DNA of 64,000 bases, from positions 372,001 through 436,000 of the forward strand of contig NZ_RXOE01000002.1 of assembly GCF_003965815.1 (NCBI RefSeq), in the 5' to 3' direction. Each line of letters opens with the position of its first letter. The stretch's first letter is position 1. Shown in pieces: positions 16,816-26,493 of the stretch. Source of the stretch: Variovorax gossypii. GTDB lineage: Bacteria; Pseudomonadota; Gammaproteobacteria; Burkholderiales; Burkholderiaceae_C. The position numbers were made by a program, and so were the translations under genes. The notes under the pieces are model-generated. The model ran no database searches, was not told the DNA's origin, and was given only the letters and a program-made list of their open reading frames with translations.

Positions 16816-17082
16816 AGGGCCTGTTCGCACTATTTCCGGGGTCGCGAAGGGCAGCCAGGGCGGGCCAATCAAGGCGCGCGACGACGCGTGTGCATGCGCA
16901 CACGCTAGGAGTGCAACGCCGAGTGGCCCGCCCTGGCTGCCCTTCCCGCAGGGTTGGTGCTCCAAGGGGCCGTCTGCGGCGTTGCCCGCGCTTGCAAGGC
17001 GAAAGCCTTGCTGCGCACGTGCGCCTTGCAACCAGCCCCTTGGAGCACCAACGCGACCCCGGAAATAGTGCGAACAGGCCCT
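16816..17082. repeat. Cruciform-like inverted-repeat element with nested hairpins
   Basis: A 267-bp element in the 558-bp gap between the RNA ligase start and the mdoH stop. Its ends are a perfect 31-bp inverted repeat (16816-16846 and 17052-17082). Inside are two further long stems: a 22-bp perfect one (16846-16867 with 16924-16945) and an 18-bp perfect one (16953-16970 with 17035-17052). Each encloses a smaller hairpin: GCGTGTGC-ATGC-GCACACGC (16886-16905) and GCAAGGC-GAAA-GCCTTGC (16994-17011). There is no credible ORF. This is the architecture of a MITE-like or palindromic mobile element able to fold into a cloverleaf. I see no transposase and no clear target-site duplication. The rest of the gap holds nothing I can recognise apart from the mdoH terminator. 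Confidence 0.85.
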
Positions 17083-17094
17083 AGCCACGCGCCA

Positions 17095-17124
17095 TGAAAA
17101 AAGCCGGCCCAGGGGCCGGCTTTT
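17095..17124 (-). terminator. Intrinsic terminator downstream of mdoH
   Basis: A 12-bp stem AAAAGCCGGCCC / GGGCCGGCTTTT, with an AG loop. On the minus strand the stem is followed by a T run, placed 24 bp after the mdoH stop. Confidence 0.8.
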
Positions 17125-17147
17125 CGAGGCGGTGTGTCTTCAGCGCA

Positions 17148-19160
17148 TCAGGCGGTTGCCAGCGCTGCCGGGCGAGCCAGGCGCAGCGCGTGCATCCATG
17201 CGCGGCGCAGCACGGCCGGCGAGCGCGATTCCTCGGGAATCAGCAGGTAGCCGCGGTCGCGCAGCGTGGTGCCCAGCGCGATCTGGCTGGTCAGCACGGT
17301 CAGCGGAATCGCCAGCAGCAGCGGCAGGCCGACAGGCATGAGCCAGACCAGCGCGCTCGGATCGATCATCGCGACGCCGACGGCCAGCATGGCGATCACC
17401 AGCGTCATGGGAGCCAGCTGCGAGGCAGCGACCTTCCACGGCACGGCGGCGGCTTCGCGGGGAGGCGACTTCCAGTCGAGCTTGATGCCGGTGAGGGCAA
17501 CCAGCACGAAGAGCGAATGAGCCAGCATGCGGACCGGAGCCTGCACGATGGCCAGGCCGGCTTCCATCGCCGAGCTCTTCACCAGGCCCCACAGGCCACC
17601 GTACTGGCGCTGCTCGCCGCGCATCAGCACGGCGGCGATGCCCAGCACGCGCGGCAGGAACAGCAGGCACAGGGTCCAGACCCACAGGCCGGCCAGTTCG
17701 GCGGGCAGCACGTTCCAGCTCGAGACCAGGCTCGAACCGCTCAGCCACAGGGCCGTGCCCAGCGTCAGGAACGCGAGCCACAGAGGGGCCGAGACGTAGG
17801 CCATGGTGCCGGTCACGAACATCGCGCGGTGCACCGGGTGGATGCCGGGCTCGGCCATCAGGCGGGCGTTCTGCAGGTTGCCCTGGCACCAGCGACGGTC
17901 GCGCTGCAGCTCGGCCAGCAGGTCCGGCGGTTGCTGTTCGTAGCTGCCGACCAGGTCGGAGACCAGCCACACGTTGTAGCCGGCACGGCGCATCAGCGCG
18001 GCTTCGACGAAGTCGTGCGACATGATGCCGCCCGACATGCCGCCGGTGCCCTTGATCGGGGCCAGCGCGCAGTGCTTCATGAAGGGCTCGACGCGGATGA
18101 TCGCGTTGTGGCCCCAGTAGTGCGACTCGCCCAGTTGCCAGTACTGCATGCCCAGCGTGAACAGGCGGCCGGTGACGCGCGAGGCGAACTGCTGTGCGCG
18201 GGCGTGCAGCGTGACGTGGCCGATGGCCTGCGTCGCGGTCTGGATGATGCCGGCGGTCGGGTTGGCTTCCATCAGCTTGACCATCGAGGTCAGGCAGTCG
18301 CCGCTCATCACCGAGTCGGCGTCGAGCACGACCATGTAGCGGTAGTCCTTGCCCCAGCGGCGGCAGAAGTCGGCCACGTTGCCGGCCTTGCGGTGCGTGC
18401 GGCGGGTGCGCAGGCGGTAGTACACCTCGACCTGCGGCTGGTTCGGGCTCTCGGCCAGCGCGGCACGCAGGTCTTCCCAGGCGGCGCGCTCGGCGGCGGC
18501 GGTCTCGGGGTTGTAGCTGTCGGACAGCACGAACACGTCGAACTGCTTCGCGTGGCCGGTGGCCGCGACCGATTCGCAGGTGGCGCGCAGGCCGGCGAAC
18601 ACGGTGGCCACGTCCTCGTTGCAGATCGGCATGATGATCGCGGTGCGTGCCTCGGGGTTCATCGGGTGGTGTGCCACCTGCTTCGCCGAGAGGGAGTACT
18701 TGTCACCGCGCACGGAAACGTAGAAGCCCATGAGCGCGGTCACGAAACCGGTCACGACCCAGCCCGACAACAGGCCGTACAGGCCGATCTGGCCGTATTC
18801 GAGCCAGAGGTTGTCGTAGTCGGGTTGCACGCTGGCGAAGAGCGAGGACGCGATCACGGTGCTCAGCAGCGTGAGCATCATGAAGGCGAAGCGGCGGCGC
18901 GCGGCGGCGCGCTGCCAGGGCTGCTTGGCTTCGGTGGTGGGGTGAGCGCCGGCTTCGGCGTCACGGCCCGCGCCGAGCTTGACCAGCGCGGCGGTGCCGA
19001 GGCTGTTCCAGAAACCGCGCCAGGGGCGGGGCGTCATGGAGCCGCGGTTGACCGGGGGGGCGGTGACGGAGTTGGGATGGCGTTCTTCGCGAACCTGGCT
19101 GCGGCGCGAGAAATCGGTGTCGGCCAGCACGTTCAGTTGGGAGAAGTCGTTCGGCTTCAT
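17148..19160 (-). CDS. mdoH: Osmoregulated periplasmic glucan glucosyltransferase MdoH/OpgH
   Basis: A 670-aa inner-membrane family-2 glycosyltransferase. Two hydrophobic segments precede the catalytic domain (FAFMMLTLLSTVIASSLFAS; LYGLLSGWVVTGFVTALMGFY). The GT-A motifs follow (AIIMPICNEDVATVFAGL, FVLSDSYNP, VVLDADSVMSG, the acceptor-site QRDRRWCQGNLQN), and then several C-terminal membrane segments. The enzyme polymerises UDP-glucose into the beta-1,2 glucan backbone and exports it. It is shorter than E. coli OpgH (847 aa), mainly at the C-terminus. I chose ATG at 19160 (MKPNDFSQLNVLAD); the Shine-Dalgarno is weak. Unusually, no mdoG/opgG lies next to it. A sigma-54 promoter and a GlrR-type palindrome lie upstream (see 19382-19508). 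Confidence 0.92.
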   Translation of the reverse strand: MKPNDFSQLNVLADTDFSRRSQVREERHPNSVTAPPVNRGSMTPRPWRGFWNSLGTAALVKLGAGRDAEAGAHPTTEAKQPWQRAAARRRFAFMMLTLLSTVIASSLFASVQPDYDNLWLEYGQIGLYGLLSGWVVTGFVTALMGFYVSVRGDKYSLSAKQVAHHPMNPEARTAIIMPICNEDVATVFAGLRATCESVAATGHAKQFDVFVLSDSYNPETAAAERAAWEDLRAALAESPNQPQVEVYYRLRTRRTHRKAGNVADFCRRWGKDYRYMVVLDADSVMSGDCLTSMVKLMEANPTAGIIQTATQAIGHVTLHARAQQFASRVTGRLFTLGMQYWQLGESHYWGHNAIIRVEPFMKHCALAPIKGTGGMSGGIMSHDFVEAALMRRAGYNVWLVSDLVGSYEQQPPDLLAELQRDRRWCQGNLQNARLMAEPGIHPVHRAMFVTGTMAYVSAPLWLAFLTLGTALWLSGSSLVSSWNVLPAELAGLWVWTLCLLFLPRVLGIAAVLMRGEQRQYGGLWGLVKSSAMEAGLAIVQAPVRMLAHSLFVLVALTGIKLDWKSPPREAAAVPWKVAASQLAPMTLVIAMLAVGVAMIDPSALVWLMPVGLPLLLAIPLTVLTSQIALGTTLRDRGYLLIPEESRSPAVLRRAWMHALRLARPAALATA

Positions 19161-19381
19161 GCGGTTTACCAACGTTGCTTGTCGAGGGAGGGGGTGTCGC
19201 CAATGGCCGGAAGGCGCTTGAAGACGCAATCCGTTGCGGCGCCGCCAGCGCTTGCGAGCGCGGCCAGCGAATGGCCCGCGGCGCGGGGCCGCGAGGGGGA
19301 AAACTGCTTTTGACGCAGGCCGTCGCGCTGCTGGCGCAGTGCGAAAGATGGGCTGGTAAGTGCTGTCATGCCAGTACAGGG

Positions 19382-19396
19382 GCAAACCCTGTGCCA
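19382..19396 (-). promoter_or_regulatory. Predicted sigma-54 promoter upstream of mdoH
   Basis: The minus strand reads TGGCAC-AGGGT-TTGC, matching the -24/-12 consensus TGGCAC-N5-TTGC at every fixed position, with the invariant GG and GC exactly 10 nt apart. Transcription would start near 19370, leaving a leader of about 210 nt before the mdoH ATG. The 402-bp gap 19161-19562 contains no gene. I looked for a small RNA with a terminator in the leader and did not find a T-tracted hairpin. Confidence 0.75.
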
Positions 19397-19490
19397 GGCT
19401 GGAAAAACGCTTTCAGATCAACAACTTAGGGCGATCCGAAGGCATTTTTCGGGGGCTGGGCCCGCCAGAGGGCCTCAAAACCCCTGTTTT

Positions 19491-19508
19491 TGTCGCCGAA
19501 TCCCGACA
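19491..19508 (-). promoter_or_regulatory. Predicted GlrR (QseF) binding palindrome
   Basis: TGTC-GCCGAATCCC-GACA is an exact match to TGTC-N10-GACA, the site bound by GlrR upstream of the sigma-54 glmY promoter in enterobacteria. It lies about 95 bp upstream of the -24 element at 19382-19396 and 55 bp after the glrR stop codon, a normal enhancer distance for a sigma-54 activator. Only one copy was seen; E. coli glmY has several. Confidence 0.65.
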
Positions 19509-19562
19509 AGCCGCCAGGGCAGGTGGGCATAGGCCATACAAATCAACGACTTAGAGGCGTCG

Positions 19563-20951
<1,389 letters not shown>

Positions 20952-21012
20952 CGAAAAACCTCCGTGCTTCGCACTGCGGTGCGAGCTTGCTTGGGGCGGC
21001 CCGGCGCTGCGC

Positions 21013-21681
21013 TCATTGATTCGGTTTGCCTGTGTTGGGCGGCGCGGCAGGCATGGCCGGCGCCGGGTTGGTGTTGGGCCGCGCGAAGCTGCGCTCGATG
21101 GCGCGCAGGGCTTCGATGCGGTCGTTGAGCTGGTCGATGCGGCGCTGGCTGTCGCGCAGTGCCTGCACCTGCTTGTCGCGGTCGTCCTCGACGCGGCGCT
21201 GCTCCACGTAGCGTGCGGCCAGCGCGCGCGCCAGCGGCTGCAGCGCCTGCGCCTCGGGCGCGGGGTTGGAGATCACGCGCTGCAGCAGGCCCAGCGCGCG
21301 GGCCAGGTCGGCCGGCACGCGGGTCTGCGAGAGCAGCAGCGCCACCTGCATCTGCGCCGTGGGCGAATCGCCGGGGTCGCCCACGCGGGCGATCTCGGCG
21401 CTCAGGTCGGCGCCGTTGAGCGGGCGCACCTTGTCGGCGTACGACAGCATCGAGGCCACCGGCCCCTGCGTCATCAGCGTGAAGAGCGAGGCCGCGGGCT
21501 GCGTGGCCGGCGCCTTGGGCTCGGCCTCCACCGGCATCACGCGCGGCACGACCGGAGGCGGCGGCAGCGCATCGGCCTCCGGGGGCGGCTTGGGCTGCGA
21601 GGCGCAGGCGGCCAGCAGCAGGACGAAAGGCACGGTCATCGCCCCGGCGAAGGAGGAACGGCGGACGAACGGAAAAGACAT
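21013..21681 (-). CDS. QseG-like outer-membrane lipoprotein
   Basis: A 222-aa predicted lipoprotein: an N-terminal hydrophobic segment ending in the lipobox LLLAACAS, a proline-rich spacer, a helical middle and a C-terminal coiled-coil-like stretch ([34 protein letters not shown]) before a Pro/Asn-rich tail. I infer the QseG (YfhG) assignment from position between the GlrK-type sensor and GlrR and from the lipoprotein/coiled-coil plan; similarity to E. coli QseG was not tested. In E. coli, QseG interacts with the periplasmic part of GlrK and tunes its activity. I chose ATG at 21681 because it begins the signal peptide. Confidence 0.75.
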   Translation of the reverse strand: MSFPFVRRSSFAGAMTVPFVLLLAACASQPKPPPEADALPPPPVVPRVMPVEAEPKAPATQPAASLFTLMTQGPVASMLSYADKVRPLNGADLSAEIARVGDPGDSPTAQMQVALLLSQTRVPADLARALGLLQRVISNPAPEAQALQPLARALAARYVEQRRVEDDRDKQVQALRDSQRRIDQLNDRIEALRAIERSFARPNTNPAPAMPAAPPNTGKPNQ

Positions 21682-21739
21682 GGGTCGAAGAAAGGACGCG
21701 AGGCGGTCGGACAGTATCTGGAGGGGGACGCCGGGGCGG

Positions 21740-23167
21740 TCAGGCCGTGCGCGGCAGTTCGATGCGAAAGCGCGCACCGGGACCGCCGGGCTGCAGGGTG
21801 ATGCGGCCCCCGTGGGCTGCAATGTACTCCTGCACGATGGAAAGTCCGATGCCCGTGCCCTTCACGGTGTGTTCGGGCTGGCGCTCGCCGCGGAAGAAAG
21901 GCTCGAAGATCCGGTCGCGGTCACCCTCGGCGATGCCCGGCCCGGCGTCGTTCACGTCGATGTGCACCGCTTCCGGCGTCTGCGACACGGCCAGCGTGAT
22001 GACACCGCCCGTTACCGAAAAGCGGATGGCGTTGCTCAACAGGTTGGCGATGGCGGTGCCGAGCTTGGAGCGGTCGACCGTGGCCGTGACGGGGTCGCCC
22101 TCGGCCCGCACGCGCAGGCCGTGCGACTGCCACTGCAGGCGCTGGGCCTCGATCTGCTCCTCGATCAGCGGCAGCAGCTCGGTGCGCTCGCGGCGCAGTT
22201 CGCGCGCCTCGAAGGCGGCGGCGTTGAAGCGCAGCAGCGCCTCGATCTGGCCCTGCAGCGACACGGTGTTCTGGTTCAGGATCTGCGCCACTTCGAGCTG
22301 CGCCGGGTTCAGCGGGCCGGTCACGCCGTCTTCCAGCAGCGAGACGCCCTCGCGCAGTGCAGCCAGCGGCGTCTTCAGCTCGTGCGACACATGGCGCAGG
22401 AAGCGCGCCTTGTCGGCGTCGAGTTCGGTCAGGCGCAGCCGCAGCCATTCGAGCTGCTGCGACACGCGCCGCACGTCGGCCGGACCGCGGATGTCGATGG
22501 GCTCGTCGAGCCGGTTCTGGCCGAGGCCGACGATGGCCTGCTCCAGCCGCTTGAAGGGCCGCGCCAGCCAGATGCCGAAGGCCAGCGCCAGGGCCGCGGC
22601 CAGCACGCTGGCGGCCACCACCTCGCGCATCAGCCGGCGGCGCGCGTTCTCGATGCGCCGGGCCAGCGCGTCGTTCTGCGTCTCGATGAGGAACTGCGCC
22701 TGCTGCGCGATGTTGGTGTTGAGGGCGTCGAGCTCGCGGAACTGCATCGCCATCGTGCTCTCGCGGGCGAGGGCGCTGTCGGCGCTGCCGCTCATCAGGC
22801 CCTCGATCACGCCGAGCTGGTTGCGCCACATGTCGATGCCGGCGGGCGGCAGGCCGTTCTTCTCCAGGCGCTCGAGCACCTGGTGCGCCTCGCGCGCGGC
22901 GTCGTCGAAGCGGCGGCGCAGCACGGCGTCGTTCAGCACCAGCGACTGGCGTCCGGCGCGCTCCATGGCCGCACTGCGCTCGGCCAGCGACTGGGAGGCG
23001 CCCGACAGGCGCAGCGCGCGCGCGGCCGCGTCGCGGCTTTGCGTCATGAGCGCGTCGTACTGCAGCACCGAGCGCAGCGCCACGCCGACCAGCAGCGCGG
23101 TGATCAGGAGAAAGGCGAAGAGCAGGAGCTGCTGGAACGAGCCCCGTATGGATGGACGCTTCGCCAT
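21740..23167 (-). CDS. glrK: Sensor histidine kinase GlrK (QseE)
   Basis: A 475-aa two-span membrane kinase: first span LLLFAFLLITALLVGVAL, a mainly helical periplasmic domain of about 150 residues, second span VVAASVLAAALALAFGIWLA, HAMP, HisKA with FLRHVSHELKTPLAALREGVSLLEDGV (the GlrK-type H-box), and HATPase with NLLSNAIRFS and GTGIGLSIVQEY. ATG at 23167 shares one base with the miaB stop (TGATG), so translation is probably coupled to miaB; the long upstream open frame is a miaB shadow. It phosphorylates GlrR. The signal is unknown here; in enterobacteria the system responds to envelope and growth-phase cues. Confidence 0.9.
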   Translation of the reverse strand: MAKRPSIRGSFQQLLLFAFLLITALLVGVALRSVLQYDALMTQSRDAAARALRLSGASQSLAERSAAMERAGRQSLVLNDAVLRRRFDDAAREAHQVLERLEKNGLPPAGIDMWRNQLGVIEGLMSGSADSALARESTMAMQFRELDALNTNIAQQAQFLIETQNDALARRIENARRRLMREVVAASVLAAALALAFGIWLARPFKRLEQAIVGLGQNRLDEPIDIRGPADVRRVSQQLEWLRLRLTELDADKARFLRHVSHELKTPLAALREGVSLLEDGVTGPLNPAQLEVAQILNQNTVSLQGQIEALLRFNAAAFEARELRRERTELLPLIEEQIEAQRLQWQSHGLRVRAEGDPVTATVDRSKLGTAIANLLSNAIRFSVTGGVITLAVSQTPEAVHIDVNDAGPGIAEGDRDRIFEPFFRGERQPEHTVKGTGIGLSIVQEYIAAHGGRITLQPGGPGARFRIELPRTA

Positions 23168-24516
23168 CAGTGGTGGGCGAGCGCCATCGGCGATTCGTTC
23201 GTCGCTACCTCGCCGCGCAGCGTGTAGGCCAGCGAGCGCGTGATGCGCAGGTCGATCATCCGGCCGACCAGCCGGGCGTCGCCCTCGAAGTTGACGACGC
23301 GGTTGCAGGCGGTGCGGCCCATGAGCTCGTTCGCGTCCCTGCGCGAGGCGCCTTCCACCAGCACGCGCTGTGTTGTGCCGACCAGCGCCTGGCCGAAGCG
23401 CTTCACGTTGACGTCGATCACGGCCTGCAGCTTCTGCAGGCGCGCGAGCTTCACCTCGTGCGGAGTGTCGTCGTGCAGCGCGGCGGCCGGAGTGCCGGGA
23501 CGCGGGCTGAAGATGAAGCTGAAGCTGGCGTCGAACTGGCAGTCGTCGATCAGCTTCATCATCTTGTTGAAGTCGTCCTCGGTCTCGCCGGGGAAGCCGA
23601 CGATGAAGTCGCTGCTCAGCGCGAGCTCGGGGCGGATGGCGCGCAGCTTGCGTACCGTGCTCTTGTATTCCATGGCGGTGTAGCCGCGCTTCATCGCCAT
23701 CAGGATGCGGTCGCTGCCGTGCTGCACCGGCAGGTGCAGGTGGCTCACGAGCTGCGGCACCTTCGCGTAGGCCTCGATCAGGCGCGGCGTGAACTCGTTC
23801 GGGTGGCTGGTGGTGTAGCGGATGCGTTCGATGCCGGGAATCTCGGCCACGTACTCGATGAGCAGCGCGAAGTCGGCGATCTCGGCTGTGTCGCCCATCC
23901 TGCCGCGGTAGGCATTCACGTTCTGGCCCAGCAGCGTGATCTCGCGCACGCCCTGGTCGGCCAGGCCGGCGATCTCGACCAGCACGTCGTCGAGCGGGCG
24001 GTTCACTTCCTCGCCGCGGGTGTAGGGCACCACGCAGTAGCTGCAGTACTTGGAGCAGCCTTCCATGATCGACACGAAGGCGGTGGCGCCTTCCACGCGC
24101 GCGGGCGGCAGGTGGTCGAACTTCTCGATCTCGGGGAAGCTGATGTCCACCTGCGGGCGGTCGAGCCGTTCGCGGTCGCTCAGCATCTCGGGCAGGCGGT
24201 GCAGGGTCTGCGGGCCGAACACGATGTCGACGTAGGGTGCGCGCGCGATGATGGCCTCGCCCTCCTGGCTCGCCACGCAGCCGCCCACGCCGATCTTCAC
24301 GCCCTTGGCCTTCAGGTGCTTCACGCGGCCGAGGTCGGAGAACACTTTCTCCTGTGCCTTCTCGCGCACCGAGCAGGTGTTGAACAGGATGAGGTCGGCC
24401 TCGTCCACGTTCTGCGTGGGCTCGTAGCCCTGGGCTGCGTTCAGCACGTCGGCCATCTTGTCCGAGTCGTACTCGTTCATCTGGCAGCCGAAGGTCTTGA
24501 TGAATACTTTTTTCAT
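23167..24516 (-). CDS. miaB: tRNA-2-methylthio-N6-dimethylallyladenosine synthase MiaB
   Basis: A 449-aa radical-SAM methylthiotransferase that adds the methylthio group to i6A37 of tRNAs reading UNN codons. It has an N-terminal UPF0004 domain starting [20 protein letters not shown] with its cluster cysteines (also [10 protein letters not shown] and GGCVASQEG), the radical-SAM C-x3-C-x2-C in [17 protein letters not shown], and a C-terminal TRAM domain ([26 protein letters not shown]). I chose ATG at 24516 (MKKVFIKTF), the family start. The following glrK overlaps it by one base, an uncommon operon pairing of a tRNA modifier with a two-component system. Confidence 0.97.
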   Translation of the reverse strand: MKKVFIKTFGCQMNEYDSDKMADVLNAAQGYEPTQNVDEADLILFNTCSVREKAQEKVFSDLGRVKHLKAKGVKIGVGGCVASQEGEAIIARAPYVDIVFGPQTLHRLPEMLSDRERLDRPQVDISFPEIEKFDHLPPARVEGATAFVSIMEGCSKYCSYCVVPYTRGEEVNRPLDDVLVEIAGLADQGVREITLLGQNVNAYRGRMGDTAEIADFALLIEYVAEIPGIERIRYTTSHPNEFTPRLIEAYAKVPQLVSHLHLPVQHGSDRILMAMKRGYTAMEYKSTVRKLRAIRPELALSSDFIVGFPGETEDDFNKMMKLIDDCQFDASFSFIFSPRPGTPAAALHDDTPHEVKLARLQKLQAVIDVNVKRFGQALVGTTQRVLVEGASRRDANELMGRTACNRVVNFEGDARLVGRMIDLRITRSLAYTLRGEVATNESPMALAHH

Positions 24517-24607
24517 GGGGAGCTCTCTCTCGTGGCCCGGCGCGGCGGCGGGGCGCGACGGCATATGGCGCGCAGCGCAACGGGCTGCGCCGCCACCCGT
24601 CTCTTTC

Positions 24608-25066
24608 TTACTGCGTGTTGAGGGTGTCGTTCGAGGTGAACGGCCAGACGTTCAGGAACGGCTTGTTCAGCGATTCGCGGCTGGCGGTGGCTTCGTCGGG
24701 CGTGAGGATCCACACCTCGCGCAGCAGCCCGGCGGCGTCGCGCGTGTAGTTGACGAGGTACTTCTGGCCAATGATGGCGCCGGGCATCACCAGCATGTTC
24801 TGGCCGCTGCGGATGCGCGCGCCGGCGCCCAGGCGGTCGGGCTTGCCGTCGAGCTCGACGTCGGGCGCATTGGTCACCATGAACTTGCCGCGCAGGGTGC
24901 CGACGGGGAAGACGCGGCCGCCCACGAGCGATTCGTTCTGGGTCTGGGGGCGGGGCACTTCGTCCTGGGCGCTGGCGGCGAGCGGGAAAAGGCCCATGGC
25001 CGCCATGGCTGCTGTGCAAAGCGCTATGTAAGTGAGAGCATTCGTAGGTTTCTTGCAGCGGTTCAT
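24608..25066 (-). CDS. Exported protein of unknown function
   Basis: 152 aa with a clear signal peptide: positive MNRCKKPTN, hydrophobic [19 protein letters not shown], cleavage likely after ASA. The mature part reads like a small beta-rich domain ([51 protein letters not shown]) and ends [14 protein letters not shown]. No cysteine remains in the mature region and there is no membrane span. I do not recognise the family. It lies 91 bp upstream of miaB on the same strand and diverges from the RND pump operon across a 182-bp intergenic region. Confidence 0.75.
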   Translation of the reverse strand: MNRCKKPTNALTYIALCTAAMAAMGLFPLAASAQDEVPRPQTQNESLVGGRVFPVGTLRGKFMVTNAPDVELDGKPDRLGAGARIRSGQNMLVMPGAIIGQKYLVNYTRDAAGLLREVWILTPDEATASRESLNKPFLNVWPFTSNDTLNTQ

Positions 25067-25248
25067 GGGGTTTATCCAGAGGCTGTGGACCGGGGATTTT
25101 AGCTAGGGGGTGTGTTCCCTCGCGTCGGCCACAGGGAGTTGAGCGGGCTTCGGGTTGACCTGCTTTACATTTCTTTACAGAGGGCGTGATCCTCGGAAGT
25201 CAGCTGCTGATTCAATAGCTGCTGTCAGCCCAAAGTGCACAAGAACCC

Positions 25249-26493
25249 ATGAAGAAAAGTGTCGCCGTCGCCCTTTCGGGCGTGTTGATCGTAGCCGTCG
25301 CAGGCGGGTGGTGGAGCATGTCCGCGGACAAGTCCGCCACAAAGAGCGCCAAGGCCCCGAACGCGGGTGCCGGCGGCGGCATGCCCGCGCTGGTGACGCT
25401 GGCCACGGCGAAGAAGCAGGACGTGCCCGTGACCGTGCAGGTCAACGGCAGCGTGGTGTCCCTCAACAGCGTCGACCTGCGCCCGCAGGTGACCAACACG
25501 GTGAGCGCGGTGCATGTGAAGGAAGGCCAGTTCGTCAAGGCCGGCCAGCTGCTCTTCTCGCTCGACGACCGCAACGACCAGGCCAATCTCGCGCGCGCCC
25601 GCGCCCAGCAGCAGAAGGACGAGGCCACGCTGGCCGATCTCGAGCGCCAGTACAAGCGCAGCCAGGACCTGGTGGCGCAGAACTTCATCGCCAAGAGCGC
25701 GGCCGACGCCACGCTCTCGCAGCTGGAGGCGCAGCGCGCCGCCGTGGCCGCCGACCGCGCGGCCGTGCAGTCGGCGCAGGTGGCGCTGGGCTACGCCACG
25801 CTGCGCGCGCCCATCGCGGGGCGCATCGGCGCCGTGAACATCTATCCGGGCACGCTGGTGCAGCCGACGCTGTCGCTGGTGACCGTCACGCAGCTCGACC
25901 CCATCGCCGTGAGCTTCCCCGTGCCCGAAGGCAACCTGCAGGACCTGCTGGAGGCCGCGCGCTCGCGCTCGAAGGTCGAGGCAGTGGTCACCGGCCGCAA
26001 GGAATTGCTGACCGGCACGCTCGATTTCGTCGACAACACCGTCGATCCGCAGATCGGCACGGTGCGCGCCAAGGCCGTGTTCGCCAATGCCGACCAGAGC
26101 CTGTGGCCCGGCCAGTTCGTCGGCACGCGCATCACGGTGCGCACGCTCAACGGCGCCACGGTGGTGCCGGCCGCGGCGCTGATGATGCTGTCCGACGGCG
26201 CCTCGCTCTACGTGGTCGACGAGGCCAAGACAGCCACGCGCCGCAAGGTGAAGACGCTTCACACCTTCGGTACGCAGGTGGCCGTGAGCGGCGTGGAGCC
26301 CGGTGAGCAGGTGGTGATCGAGGGCAGCCAGAACGTGCGACCCGGCGGCAAGGTGCGCGTGGATGCAAAGGCTCCCGCCGCGGCGCCGGGCGCTCCCGGT
26401 GCTCCGTCCAACGGCACCACGGGCGTCACGCCCGGCAGCGCGGCGTCCTCCGACGGCACCGACATCAAGCCGCCGCGCCAGGAACGCGCATGA
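25249..26493 (+). CDS. RND efflux pump periplasmic adaptor (membrane fusion protein)
   Basis: A 414-aa MdtA/AcrA-type adaptor. The N-terminal signal/anchor MKKSVAVALSGVLIVAVAGG is followed by the lipoyl-like half motif (VSLNSVDLRPQVTNTVSAVHVKEGQFVKAGQLLFSLDD), an alpha-helical hairpin rich in Ala, Gln and Arg, the second lipoyl half (YATLRAPIAGRIGAVNIYPGTLV), beta-barrel and membrane-proximal domains, and a Pro/Ala/Gly-rich tail. It bridges the inner-membrane pump to an outer-membrane channel. It overlaps the pump gene as ATGA. Close in type to MdtA/MuxA; substrates cannot be read from sequence. Confidence 0.92.
   Translation: MKKSVAVALSGVLIVAVAGGWWSMSADKSATKSAKAPNAGAGGGMPALVTLATAKKQDVPVTVQVNGSVVSLNSVDLRPQVTNTVSAVHVKEGQFVKAGQLLFSLDDRNDQANLARARAQQQKDEATLADLERQYKRSQDLVAQNFIAKSAADATLSQLEAQRAAVAADRAAVQSAQVALGYATLRAPIAGRIGAVNIYPGTLVQPTLSLVTVTQLDPIAVSFPVPEGNLQDLLEAARSRSKVEAVVTGRKELLTGTLDFVDNTVDPQIGTVRAKAVFANADQSLWPGQFVGTRITVRTLNGATVVPAAALMMLSDGASLYVVDEAKTATRRKVKTLHTFGTQVAVSGVEPGEQVVIEGSQNVRPGGKVRVDAKAPAAAPGAPGAPSNGTTGVTPGSAASSDGTDIKPPRQERA

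Noticed and set aside
19161..19370. Possible GlmY/GlmZ-like small RNA in the leader downstream of the sigma-54 promoter
   Set aside because: No hairpin followed by a T-tract was found and no GlmY-like sequence was recognised; an mdoH leader is the simpler reading. Northern blot or RNA-seq would decide.
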